Shown piece after piece: positions 8,585 through 15,808 of a stretch of 40,103 nt of DNA. This stretch comes from Nocardioidaceae bacterium (GTDB taxonomy: Bacteria > Actinomycetota > Actinomycetes > Propionibacteriales > Nocardioidaceae). The notes under the pieces are model-generated. The model was not told where the DNA came from. It saw only the letters and a program-made list of their open reading frames with translations, and searched no databases. Made by a program: the position numbers and the translations under genes. The DNA lies in contig JAICWH010000012.1 in assembly GCA_025934895.1 (NCBI GenBank), forward strand, positions 1-40,103, in the 5' to 3' direction. Every line of letters begins with the position of its first letter. Position 1 is the first letter of the stretch.

Positions 8585-8730
8585 GGTGACGGCGTCGGAC
8601 TCCCCGGCGGACGGCGTCGGGGGCCGGCGGACGGCGTAGGGCGGCCCGGCGGACGGCGTAGGTGGCGGGCACGACGGACGTCGTACGGTGCACGGGCGAC
8701 GGCGTACGACGTGCGGGACGGCGTACGGGC
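8585..8730. repeat. Irregular repeats of GACGGCGT
   Basis: GACGGCGT occurs six times (near 8588, 8610, 8630, 8652, 8698 and 8717). Three copies lie in a longer GGCGGACGGCGT context about 20 bp apart. This fills the space between the left terminal repeat and the end of the DUF559 gene; no reading frame is supported. Confidence 0.6.
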
Positions 8731-8740
8731 GGAGAACGAC

Positions 8741-9679
8741 TCAGGCGGCCAAGCGCAGCATGCGGCTGATGCGGGCGGAGGTCTCGGCCGGACGGGAGAG
8801 ATCCGCCCACACGATGCGGATCATCCGCCAGCCGAGGAGCTCGCAGATGGCGTCCTCGCGGCGCTTCTCGCGGAAGACTGCGTCACCGGGCAGCTCGCCG
8901 GGGCGGAGGTAGCGTCCGTACTTCACCTGACCGTCGAACTCACCGAGCAGCCGGTGCCCCGGCCAGGCGAAGTCCGTGATGCCGAGCAGCCGTCCGGACC
9001 TGTCGCGCACCTCGAACTGCAGGACGGGAGCGGGCAGGTGGTGTGCGTAGCAGAGGTAGCGGGTTCGCGACTCACCGACCGATTGCGCTCCGGCATCAGC
9101 CATCCGGACAAGAAGCTGTACGCCCTGCATCTGCGGCCAGCTGCCGTGGAGCCGGAACGTCGCGTCCATCTCGGCGCGGTCGGTCAGAGCGAGTTGGAGG
9201 GCCGAATCCAGGATCCCGAGGCCTGCATCGGGCGGAAGCAGGGACGCTGCCTCGATCGCGGCGCGGGCGGGGTGGGTGACCAGGACCCCGTTCACGGTGC
9301 GCAGGTCGGCGGGAAGGGTGAAGCCCTCGTGGTGCACGACGCCGGACTCCGTGCGACCCGCGCCGCCGTCGAGCCGGGTCACATGGACCAGCGACAGGTC
9401 GGCACCCCAGACGCGGAGGCCGTGCGCCAGGGCTGCCGACGTGTGGCTCAGCGCCACCACTCGGTCGAGCTTCTCCGCGACCGCCTGGGCAAGGATGCGA
9501 TGCCGCTCCTGCTCGTCGGCGTTCCAGAGGTCGCTGAACGTGAACGTGCCGGGCCGCAGGCGCACCCAGGCGCGCGCCCGGACAGAGCGCCTGATCACGC
9601 GGTCGTCGTGGCCCGCAGCGAGCACATCAGGCCTGGTGAAGAATCCCTGGGTCTCGGCCAGCACGCGCAACGGGTCCAT
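8741..9679 (-). CDS. AbiEi-type winged-helix plus DUF559 nuclease-like protein
   Basis: 312-residue protein. The N-terminus (about 1-50) resembles the AbiEi-antitoxin-type winged helix. The C-terminal DUF559 domain (about 200-300) belongs to the Vsr-like PD-(D/E)XK group, and the likely active-site residues are present: E203 in VGESRTR, D236 in GITDF, and E247-x-D249-x3-K253. A closing REDAICELLGWRMIRI segment is typical. The nuclease fold therefore looks intact. The family is common in actinobacteria and often annotated as an antitoxin-domain protein, but no AbiEii toxin partner is adjacent here. It is the only gene inside the inverted-repeat element, so it may act on those ends; that is a hypothesis. 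Confidence 0.82.
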   Translation of the reverse strand: MDPLRVLAETQGFFTRPDVLAAGHDDRVIRRSVRARAWVRLRPGTFTFSDLWNADEQERHRILAQAVAEKLDRVVALSHTSAALAHGLRVWGADLSLVHVTRLDGGAGRTESGVVHHEGFTLPADLRTVNGVLVTHPARAAIEAASLLPPDAGLGILDSALQLALTDRAEMDATFRLHGSWPQMQGVQLLVRMADAGAQSVGESRTRYLCYAHHLPAPVLQFEVRDRSGRLLGITDFAWPGHRLLGEFDGQVKYGRYLRPGELPGDAVFREKRREDAICELLGWRMIRIVWADLSRPAETSARISRMLRLAA

Positions 9680-9870
9680 GCGTCCAGGGTGATCCCGCCG
9701 CTGTGGCGTGTGCAGGCCCCAGCCTTCGAGCTGTGTGCTCGGCGGGGTCCGTCGCGCCTGTGGAGGTTACCTGGCCTGTCCTGGATGGGGACGGTAAGAC
9801 CGTGGCCCGGCTCACCCGTGCGGGACGGGGCGACGTATGGGTGGCTCGAGCGTTGCGGGCCGGGTCGGCG

Positions 9871-9949
9871 TACTCCCCATGGACAGCTGGCACTCCCCAC
9901 GGGTCGTGGCGCATGGGGAGCGCCAAACGACCTGCATCCCCTGGTAATC
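9871..9949 (-). repeat. Right terminal inverted repeat
   Basis: Inverse of 8501-8579 with about 7 differences in 79 bp, ending CATCCCCTGGTAATC. Similarity stops abruptly on the inner side in both copies. Confidence 0.85.
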
Positions 9950-9967
9950 GGCGAGACCCCAGGGAGG

Positions 9968-11695
9968 TCAGAGGTCGGGGTGCTTGGTGGCCAATCGGTA
10001 GAACCCCGAGTGGAAGACGAGCGGCTCCCCGCCGGGGGCCTGGTAGGACTCGATCTCGCCCAGGAACACCACGTGGTCCCCGGCGTCGACGCGGCCGTTC
10101 TCGAGGAGTCGGCGGCACACGAAGTGAGCGACCGTGCCCTCCAGCAGCGGCAGGTCGGCGGGCCGCAGGCGGACCCCGTCGAACTTGTCGGCCCCGGAGG
10201 TGGCGAACTGGCGGGAGAGGTGGTGCTGGTCGGAGGCCAGCACGTTGACGGCGAACCGGTCGGAGGCCTCGAAGGCGGTCAGGGACGGCGAGGACTTCGC
10301 GGCAGCCCAGAGCACGAGCGGCGGGTTGATGGACACGGAGGTGAAGGAGTTCGCGGTCATCCCGAACGGTGCGCCGTCCGCGTCGACGGTGGTGACGACG
10401 GTGACACCGGTCGCGTACTGCCCGAGCGCCCGCCTCAGGTCGCGGGTGTCGAACCGCGACTCCTCGTCGAGCCGTTGCGCAACCAGGAACGCGTCCGCCT
10501 CGGCCGGGTCGAACCACCACGGTGCGAACAGCCGGGCGTCGTCGAACCCGGCGACGAGGCGTCCGGCGAGCGCGGGGTGGCGGGTGGCGGCGTCCAGGAT
10601 GGCTCGCTGGTGCGGGCGCGCCGGCTGCAGCCAGGAGTTCGTCCACTCGGTCGCCCACTGCGCCCAGCCGCGCCAGAAGTTGTCGAAGGTGCGCTGCATC
10701 CAGTCGGCGTCCAGGTCGCCGTCGTGGGCGGTGATCGCCTCGAGGTAGAACGACGCCGACTTGATCGCGTTGTTGGCGCCCTGGCTGGTCAGCGGGTCGT
10801 TGAGCACCACCACGTCGGCCATCCCGAGCACGGCCGCGCCGGAGGGCAGCAGCCCAGCAGCCCGGCGTACGACGGGCAGGATCCGACCGCGCAGCACCGA
10901 CCCGTCATCGACAAGTCGTGCCTGCCGGATGCGCGTCGCCTCCGCCGGGAAGTGCTGGGCCAGCAGGTCGCGCAGCCGGTGCAGGTGCTCGGCCGGGGTC
11001 CTCACGTCGTCCCACGCGTCCAGCGGCCCACCGGGGACCCCCTCGACGACGAAGACGTCGCACGGTCCGTCGACGGTGAGCGCCGGGCACGTGAAGCACT
11101 CACCGACGCCCTCGACGCAGTGGTAGCGCAGCGTCGGACCGGCCGGGTCGGGGAGCACATCATGCAGATAGGTCAGAGCAGCCACCCGTTGCGGCCGGGA
11201 GTAGGGGCTGCGCGCCTCGTCGACCGCGAACAGCGACGCGAGTCCGCCCCGGCCGGTGCACACCACCACGAGGTCGTGCTCGGCGGCGAGCTCCTCCAGG
11301 TCCTCGACCGTGGCCAGCCCGAAGATCACCTTGGCGCCCCGGCGCTCGATCTCGTCGATGAGCAGCGGCAACCGCACCCGCTGGTCGAGGGACCGGGCAG
11401 GGGTGGCCAGCTCGGCGGTGAGCTCCGCGGCCGACCCGTTCGGGCGCTTGGTGGCGTAGGACATCCGGGTGATCGGCGGTGACGCGGGGAGCAGATCGGT
11501 CAGGCCCAGAGCGGCCTCCGCCTCCAGGGCGGACTCGAAGGTGACCTGGCTGGACATCACCGACCCGCTGCGGATCTCCTGCGGCGTGCGGTCCGAGACG
11601 AGGGTGACCTGCTGGCCCGCGTGCAGCAGGCCGGTCGCGAGCGCCGTGCCGGCCGGTCCGGCGCCCACGATTGCGATCCTGCGGGCCGACGTCAT
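9968..11695 (-). CDS. Fused styrene-monooxygenase-like oxygenase and flavin reductase (StyA2B-type)
   Basis: 575-residue fusion. The N-terminal two thirds (about 1-395) is an FAD-dependent monooxygenase of the styrene/indole monooxygenase family, with the dinucleotide motif VGAGPAGTALATGLL near residues 8-22. The C-terminal part (about 405-575) is a flavin:NADH reductase domain (LRRALGQYATGVTVVTT, GMTANSFTSVSINPP). Joining the two gives a self-sufficient epoxidase-type enzyme, as in Rhodococcus opacus StyA2B; most relatives are separate proteins. ATG 11695 was chosen because homology starts at MTSARRIAIVG and GAGAGG lies upstream. It is 13 bp downstream of an alpha/beta hydrolase gene, so the two are probably co-transcribed. 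No styrene pathway genes are present. Confidence 0.87.
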   Translation of the reverse strand: MTSARRIAIVGAGPAGTALATGLLHAGQQVTLVSDRTPQEIRSGSVMSSQVTFESALEAEAALGLTDLLPASPPITRMSYATKRPNGSAAELTAELATPARSLDQRVRLPLLIDEIERRGAKVIFGLATVEDLEELAAEHDLVVVCTGRGGLASLFAVDEARSPYSRPQRVAALTYLHDVLPDPAGPTLRYHCVEGVGECFTCPALTVDGPCDVFVVEGVPGGPLDAWDDVRTPAEHLHRLRDLLAQHFPAEATRIRQARLVDDGSVLRGRILPVVRRAAGLLPSGAAVLGMADVVVLNDPLTSQGANNAIKSASFYLEAITAHDGDLDADWMQRTFDNFWRGWAQWATEWTNSWLQPARPHQRAILDAATRHPALAGRLVAGFDDARLFAPWWFDPAEADAFLVAQRLDEESRFDTRDLRRALGQYATGVTVVTTVDADGAPFGMTANSFTSVSINPPLVLWAAAKSSPSLTAFEASDRFAVNVLASDQHHLSRQFATSGADKFDGVRLRPADLPLLEGTVAHFVCRRLLENGRVDAGDHVVFLGEIESYQAPGGEPLVFHSGFYRLATKHPDL

Positions 11696-11708
11696 GCCGG
11701 CAAGCCTC

Positions 11709-12500
11709 TCACCCGGGTGCGACAGCGCCACCAGCCTGACGGGCGGCAGGTCGACGACGCTCACCGCGGACCGCCCGGCGGACCTCCGGCCAGGCATCGG
11801 ACAGCGGGTCGATGACCGCGAAGTGGTCGGCGCCGGCGAGCTCGCGGTAGTCGAGCCAGTCGAACCGGGCCTGCAGTCCCCGGCTGCTCTGCACGGGCAC
11901 GGACTCGTCCGCGTCGCCGTGCACCACGAGGACGTCGCAGGAGGGCCTCACCCGCATCCGGGTGGCCGGGTCGGCGGCGTCGTACACCTCGGGGACCTGC
12001 TCGGGCGTGCCCCCCAGGAGGTCGACGGTCGCACCGGATCCCATGCCCCACTCGGCTGCCTTGCGCAGGTTGGCGACCGGGGCCAGCGCGACCACTCTCT
12101 CGAGCAGGCGGCCGGGCTGGTTCGCCAGCCAGAGCACCAGATGACCGCCCGCCGAGTGACCGACCAGTGTCGTGGTGGCGGTCGGGACCCCGATGCCTGC
12201 CAGGAGGTCGGGTGTCGCGGCGAGCGCCGCCTCCACGTCGTCGGCCGTGGTGGGCCAGCCACCGGCGCCGCCGACGCGACGGTACTCCGGGAGGGCCACG
12301 ACGTACCCCGCATCCGCCAGCGCGTTCGCGAGCGGCCGTGCGTGTCGCCGGTCGTACTCCTGGCGCCAGAAACCGCCGTGCACGAAGAACACCAGGGGCC
12401 GCGGCCTGGTCGGACCCGCTGGCACGTGTACGTCGACCAGGCCGTCGTCGTGGCCGGCGTAGCGAAGGACCGCGTCGGGTGGCTCCGCACTGCGGGTCAT
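11709..12500 (-). CDS. Alpha/beta hydrolase, carboxylesterase/kynurenine formamidase-like
   Basis: About 263 residues from ATG 12500, chosen because GAGGA sits 5 nt upstream; ATG 12518 and GTG 12536 are in-frame alternatives. It has an oxyanion-hole HGGFW motif, nucleophile elbow GHSAGG, an acid in HGDADESVP and catalytic His in GADHFAV, so the triad is complete. The HGGFW plus YVVALPEYRRVG pattern resembles arylformamidases and small carboxylesterases; the substrate is unknown. It precedes the monooxygenase fusion in the same direction and may process the same compound or its product. Confidence 0.85.
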   Translation of the reverse strand: MTRSAEPPDAVLRYAGHDDGLVDVHVPAGPTRPRPLVFFVHGGFWRQEYDRRHARPLANALADAGYVVALPEYRRVGGAGGWPTTADDVEAALAATPDLLAGIGVPTATTTLVGHSAGGHLVLWLANQPGRLLERVVALAPVANLRKAAEWGMGSGATVDLLGGTPEQVPEVYDAADPATRMRVRPSCDVLVVHGDADESVPVQSSRGLQARFDWLDYRELAGADHFAVIDPLSDAWPEVRRAVRGERRRPAARQAGGAVAPG

Positions 12501-12552
12501 CACGTCCTCGGCCTCCATGTGGCCCACGCTAGCCACCCTCCGGGTCGCCCCC

Positions 12553-12558
12553 TAGGCT
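12553..12558 (+). promoter_or_regulatory. -10 box (TAGGCT) of leaderless promoter
   Basis: TAGGCT ends 6 nt before ATG 12565. Confidence 0.55.
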
Positions 12559-12564
12559 CGCGGG

Positions 12565-12720
12565 ATGACGAGATGGGAATACATGACCGCGCCGGTCCTG
12601 GTGCATGCCACCAAGCAGATCCTCGACAACTTCGGGGAGGACGGCTGGGAGCTCGTGCAGATGGTGCCGGGGATGAACCCCGAGAACCTGGTCGCCTACT
12701 TCAAGCGGGCCCGGCAGTGA
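12565..12720 (+). CDS. Small DUF4177-like protein (Rv3678A-like)
   Basis: 51-residue protein starting MTRWEYMTAPVLVHATKQIL, with the DGWELVQMVPG core seen in DUF4177-type small proteins and ending in a basic KRARQ. The function is unknown. The ATG is supported by a TAGGCT box 6 nt upstream, giving a leaderless message. It overlaps the RidA gene by 4 bp, and the pair is conserved in the same order in mycobacteria. It is the first gene of a five-gene run ending at 14841. Confidence 0.88.
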   Translation: MTRWEYMTAPVLVHATKQILDNFGEDGWELVQMVPGMNPENLVAYFKRARQ

Positions 12721-13175
12721 GCACCCCCGAGGAGCGGCTGGCCGAGCTCGGCCTCGCGGTGCCGGAGGTAGCCACGCCGGTCGCGGCCTACGTGCCCGCG
12801 GTGCGCAGCGGCGACCACGTCTTCACCTCCGGCCAGCTGCCGATGCGCGCGGGGCAGCTGGTCACCACGGGCAAGGTCGGAGGTGGTGTCACGCCCGAGG
12901 ACGCCACGGACTGCGCTCGCCAGTGCGCCCTGAACGCGCTCGCCGCGGTGCGCGCCCTGGTCGGCGACCTGTCTGCGGTCAAGCGGGTGGTGAAGGTCGT
13001 CGTGTATGTCGCCTCGGCACCGGGCTTCACGGGGCAGCCGGCGGTCGCCAACGGTGCCTCCGAGCTGTTCGGTGACGTGTTCGGTGAGCTCGGGCAGCAC
13101 GCCCGCAGCGCGGTCGGGGTCGCCGTGCTGCCGCTCGACGCGCCCGTCGAGGTCGAGCTGGTCGTCGAGGTCTGA
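12717..13175 (+). CDS. RidA/YjgF-family protein
   Basis: 152-residue RidA-superfamily protein. RidA members hydrolyse reactive enamine/imine intermediates; this one is of the longer actinobacterial Rv3678c type and its own activity is unproven. Family features include the VFTSGQLPM strand, CALNALAAVRALVG helix and VAVLPLDAPVEVELVVEV C-terminus. The usual substrate-anchoring arginine near the C-terminal R-x-P of true RidA appears as LPLDAPVEVE, so it may not be a classical deaminase. GTG 12717 overlaps the previous stop, so it is translationally coupled. Confidence 0.88.
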   Translation: MSTPEERLAELGLAVPEVATPVAAYVPAVRSGDHVFTSGQLPMRAGQLVTTGKVGGGVTPEDATDCARQCALNALAAVRALVGDLSAVKRVVKVVVYVASAPGFTGQPAVANGASELFGDVFGELGQHARSAVGVAVLPLDAPVEVELVVEV

Positions 13176-13180
13176 GGTCG

Positions 13181-14059
13181 ATGGACCCGACCCGACGGCT
13201 GCCCGACCACCTGGCCGCGCACGCCGTGTCGTTCGCCGAGGAGGGCGGTCGGCCCGTGGAGCCGCGGCCGGCGTCGACGGTGGTCCTGCTGCGGGCCGGC
13301 GACGGACGTCCCGGCGGCCTCGAGGTCTACCTGCTGCGCAGGCACGTGGACATGGCCTTCGCCGCAGGCATGTGCGTGTTCCCGGGCGGGGGCGTGGACA
13401 AGCGCGACTTCGACGCCGACATCGGGTGGGACGGACCGACGCCCGCCGAATGGGCCCAGCTGTTGAGGACCGACGAGGCCTTCGCGCGTGCCCTGGTGTG
13501 CGCCGCCGTGCGGGAGACGTTCGAGGAGTCCGGAGTGCTGCTCGCCGGACCGACCGCGAGCACCGTCGTCGCCGACACCACCGCCGAGGACTGGGAGGTC
13601 GACCGTCGGCGCCTGGAGGCACGCGAGGTGTCGTTCACCGAGTTCCTCGAGCGCCGTGGCCTCAGGCTGCGGACCGACCTGCTGCGTCTGTGGGGGTCCT
13701 GGGTGACCCCCGTCTTCGAGCCGCGGCGGTTCAACGCGCGCTTCTTCGTCGCCGAGCTGCCGTCCGGCCAGGTCACCCGGGATGTCTCGACGGAGTCCGA
13801 CCAGGTGGTGTGGCTTGCGGTGCGGGACGCGATCCGGGCGGTCGACGACCACCGGATGCTGATGCTGCCTCCGACGTACTGCACCTGCCTGGAGATCTAC
13901 GACTTCGTGCACCCCGGCGACGTGCTCGCCGCCGCGGAGACCCGCGAGCTCACGGTCATCGAGCCGGAGGCACAGGTCGGCGAGGACGGCGCCTACCTCT
14001 CGATCCCCGAGCGGCTGGTGCAGCTCGGGGCGGATGTCGCCGACAGGATGCGTGCATGA
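13181..14059 (+). CDS. Nudix hydrolase, NUDT19-like
   Basis: 292-residue Nudix protein. The Nudix box is split: GGGVDKRDFD is separated from CAAVRETFEESGVLL by an insertion of about 30 residues, a feature of the NUDT19/RP2p-type group that includes CoA-diphosphatases. Catalytic REXXEE glutamates are present (RETFEESG). Its substrate is uncertain. The ATG is 5 bp after the RidA stop, and its own stop overlaps the next gene (ATGA), so it belongs to the same operon. There is a second Nudix gene in this window at 17158. Confidence 0.87.
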   Translation: MDPTRRLPDHLAAHAVSFAEEGGRPVEPRPASTVVLLRAGDGRPGGLEVYLLRRHVDMAFAAGMCVFPGGGVDKRDFDADIGWDGPTPAEWAQLLRTDEAFARALVCAAVRETFEESGVLLAGPTASTVVADTTAEDWEVDRRRLEAREVSFTEFLERRGLRLRTDLLRLWGSWVTPVFEPRRFNARFFVAELPSGQVTRDVSTESDQVVWLAVRDAIRAVDDHRMLMLPPTYCTCLEIYDFVHPGDVLAAAETRELTVIEPEAQVGEDGAYLSIPERLVQLGADVADRMRA

Positions 14060-14841
14060 GCTGGGCCGGCGGCGGCTTCGGTGAGCGGGCGCGGTGCGTG
14101 CTGGCCCCCAACGCCAACGTGATGACCCTGGACGGCACCAACACCTGGGTGCTCCGCGAGCCCGGCTCGTCGCGCTCGGTCGTCGTCGACCCGGGGCCCG
14201 AGACGGCCTCGCACCTCGACGCCGTGGCCGAGGTCGCGGGCGACGTACGCCTGGTGCTGCTGACGCACGGCCACCTGGACCACTCGGAGGCGGCGCGGTC
14301 GTTCGCGGAGCGGATGCGCTGCGGCGTCCGCGCGCTGGACGCCCGGCACCGGCTGGGCGACGAGGGGCTCGGGGACGGCGACGTCGTCGAGGTCGACGGC
14401 CTGGAGATCCGCGTGGTCGGCACGCCGGGGCACACCTCCGACTCGCTCTCGTTCGTGCTGCCCGCCGAGCGCGCGGTGCTCACCGGGGACACGGTGCTGG
14501 GCCGGGGTACGACGGTCGTCGCCCACCCCGACGGCCGGCTCGGCGCCTACCTCGACTCGCTGCACCGACTGCGCGCCCTCGCGGAGGCCGAGGAGGTGAC
14601 GGTCGTGTGGCCCGGTCACGGCCCCGTCCTCGACGACGCGCTGGGAACCCTGGAGTTCTACCTCGCCCACCGCAAGCAGCGGCTGGACCAGGTCCGCGAG
14701 GCGCTCGGAGGGTTCGGGGACCAGCCGGTGGACGAACTGCCCCGCAAGGTGGTCGAAGCTGTCTACGCAGACGTCGACCCGGTGCTCTGGGGTGCCGCGG
14801 AGCTCAGTGTCCGGGCGCAGATCGACTATCTGCGGGGGTGA
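14056..14841 (+). CDS. Metallo-beta-lactamase-fold hydrolase (Rv3677c-like)
   Basis: 261-residue protein of the LACTB2-like branch. Metal ligands are visible in THGHLDHSE, GTPGHTSDS, TGDTVLGRG and PGHGPVLDD, so both metal sites look intact. A C-terminal helical extension (HRKQRLDQVREALGG) is typical of this branch, whose studied members are ribonucleases or thioesterases; the activity here is unknown. It is the last gene of the run that starts at 12565 and ends 2 bp before the 117-bp inverted-repeat element. Confidence 0.9.
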   Translation: MSWAGGGFGERARCVLAPNANVMTLDGTNTWVLREPGSSRSVVVDPGPETASHLDAVAEVAGDVRLVLLTHGHLDHSEAARSFAERMRCGVRALDARHRLGDEGLGDGDVVEVDGLEIRVVGTPGHTSDSLSFVLPAERAVLTGDTVLGRGTTVVAHPDGRLGAYLDSLHRLRALAEAEEVTVVWPGHGPVLDDALGTLEFYLAHRKQRLDQVREALGGFGDQPVDELPRKVVEAVYADVDPVLWGAAELSVRAQIDYLRG

Positions 14842-14843
14842 CT

Positions 14844-14960
14844 GTTTACCAGGGGATGCAGGACGTTTGCCGAATCGGCCGCTCTCTCCATGGAAAACTG
14901 GCACGCCCCACGGGTCATGGCCCCTGGGGAGCGCCAAACGTCCGACATCCCCTGGTAAAC
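14844..14960. mobile_element. 117-bp miniature inverted-repeat element
   Basis: The ends are GTTTACCAGGGGATG and its exact complement; extending to 26 bp adds only two mismatches. Read from the right end, about 75 bp align with the 79-bp repeats of the DUF559 element, including the CGCTCCCC...GGGG inner stem. It has no gene. It lies between the convergent metallo-hydrolase and crp genes and could fold as a bidirectional terminator. No clear target duplication is seen. Confidence 0.75.
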
Positions 14961-14998
14961 GGCGCGCGGCGTACGGCGTGCGGCGCGGGCCGAACCGC

Positions 14999-15676
14999 TC
15001 AGCGGGCCCGGCGGGACATCCGCTCGACGTCCAGGATCACGACCGAGCGGGGCTCCAGGCGCAGCCAGCCCCGGGAGGCGAAGTCGGCGAGGGCCTTGTT
15101 GACGGTCTCGCGGGAGGCACCGACGAGCTGCGCGAGCTCCTCCTGGGTGAGGTCGTGGTGCACGTGCACCCCGTCGTCGGCGGTCCTCCCGAACCGGTCC
15201 GCGAGGTCGAGCAGTGCCTTGGCCACCCGGCCCGGTACGTCGGAGAACACCAGGTCGGCGACCACGTCGTTGGCGCGGCGCAGCCGGCCGGCGAGCTGGG
15301 TGAGCAGGCCGCGGGCCACGGCCGGGCGGCCCTCGAGCCAGCGCAGCAGGTCCTCGTGGGAGAGCGAAGAGAAGGTCGTGTCGGTGACCGCGGTCACGGT
15401 GGCGGAGCGGGGCCCGGGGTCGAACAGCGACAGCTCGCCGAACATCTGCCCGGGACCGAGGATCGCCAGTAGGTTCTCGCGGCCGTCCGCGGAGGTCCGT
15501 CCCAGCTTCACCTTGCCCTCGGTGACGATGTAGAGCTTGTCACCCGCGTCGCCCTCGTGGAACAGCACGTCCCCGCGCCTGAGCCGGTTGTCGGTCATCG
15601 ACGAGCGCAGGGCGGTGGCCGCCTCGTCGTCGAGGGCGCTGAACAGCGGGGCCTGGCGCAGCACGTCGTTGTCCAC
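14999..15676 (-). CDS. crp: Crp/Fnr-family cAMP-responsive regulator
   Basis: 225-residue global regulator, close in length to mycobacterial Crp. The cyclic-nucleotide domain contains GELSLFDPGPRSATV, where the glutamate and arginine bind cAMP ribose-phosphate and Ser replaces Thr of the E. coli pocket. The C-terminal helix-turn-helix is LTQEELAQLVGASRETVNKAL. GTG 15676 was chosen because GGAGAGGAG precedes it by a few bases; longer in-frame upstream sequence overlaps the divergent nth gene. A near-consensus Crp box lies upstream of the acetate transporter gene in this window, giving one probable target. Confidence 0.93.
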   Translation of the reverse strand: MDNDVLRQAPLFSALDDEAATALRSSMTDNRLRRGDVLFHEGDAGDKLYIVTEGKVKLGRTSADGRENLLAILGPGQMFGELSLFDPGPRSATVTAVTDTTFSSLSHEDLLRWLEGRPAVARGLLTQLAGRLRRANDVVADLVFSDVPGRVAKALLDLADRFGRTADDGVHVHHDLTQEELAQLVGASRETVNKALADFASRGWLRLEPRSVVILDVERMSRRAR

Positions 15677-15795
15677 GAGTGCTCCTCTCCGAAGTAGCGG
15701 GACGGATGCCGGGCAGCCGCCCGAGGGTGCAACACACTCCCAGTCTGTCGTACTACCCCGCGCCCGCGACAAGCACACCCGTGGGGACCCCGGTT

Positions 15796-15801
15796 TAGGG
15801 T
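15796..15801 (+). promoter_or_regulatory. -10 box (TAGGGT) of nth
   Basis: TAGGGT ends 7 nt before GTG 15809. Confidence 0.5.
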
Positions 15802-15808
15802 GGGCGGC

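Larger units (their letters stand above)
8501..9949. mobile_element. Putative DUF559-carrying element with 79-bp terminal inverted repeats
   Basis: A 1,449-bp segment bounded by two inverted copies of one sequence: 8501-8579 and 9871-9949, 72 of 79 positions identical by eye. It encloses one gene, on the minus strand. It fits precisely between the convergent scoB and monooxygenase genes (17 and 18 bp from their stops). The outer 26 bp recur as both ends of a 117-bp gene-less copy at 14844-14960, as a miniature derivative would. No target-site duplication is evident. Mobility is inferred, not shown. Confidence 0.6.

Noticed and set aside
8741-9679. Type IV toxin-antitoxin (AbiE) operon
   Set aside because: Only the AbiEi-type N-terminal domain is present, and it is fused to DUF559. 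No AbiEii nucleotidyltransferase lies beside it.
8357-11482. 1,041-codon plus-strand open frame across the DUF559 and monooxygenase genes
   Set aside because: It runs antisense to two well-supported genes and through the inverted repeat; its composition is low-complexity and has no motif.
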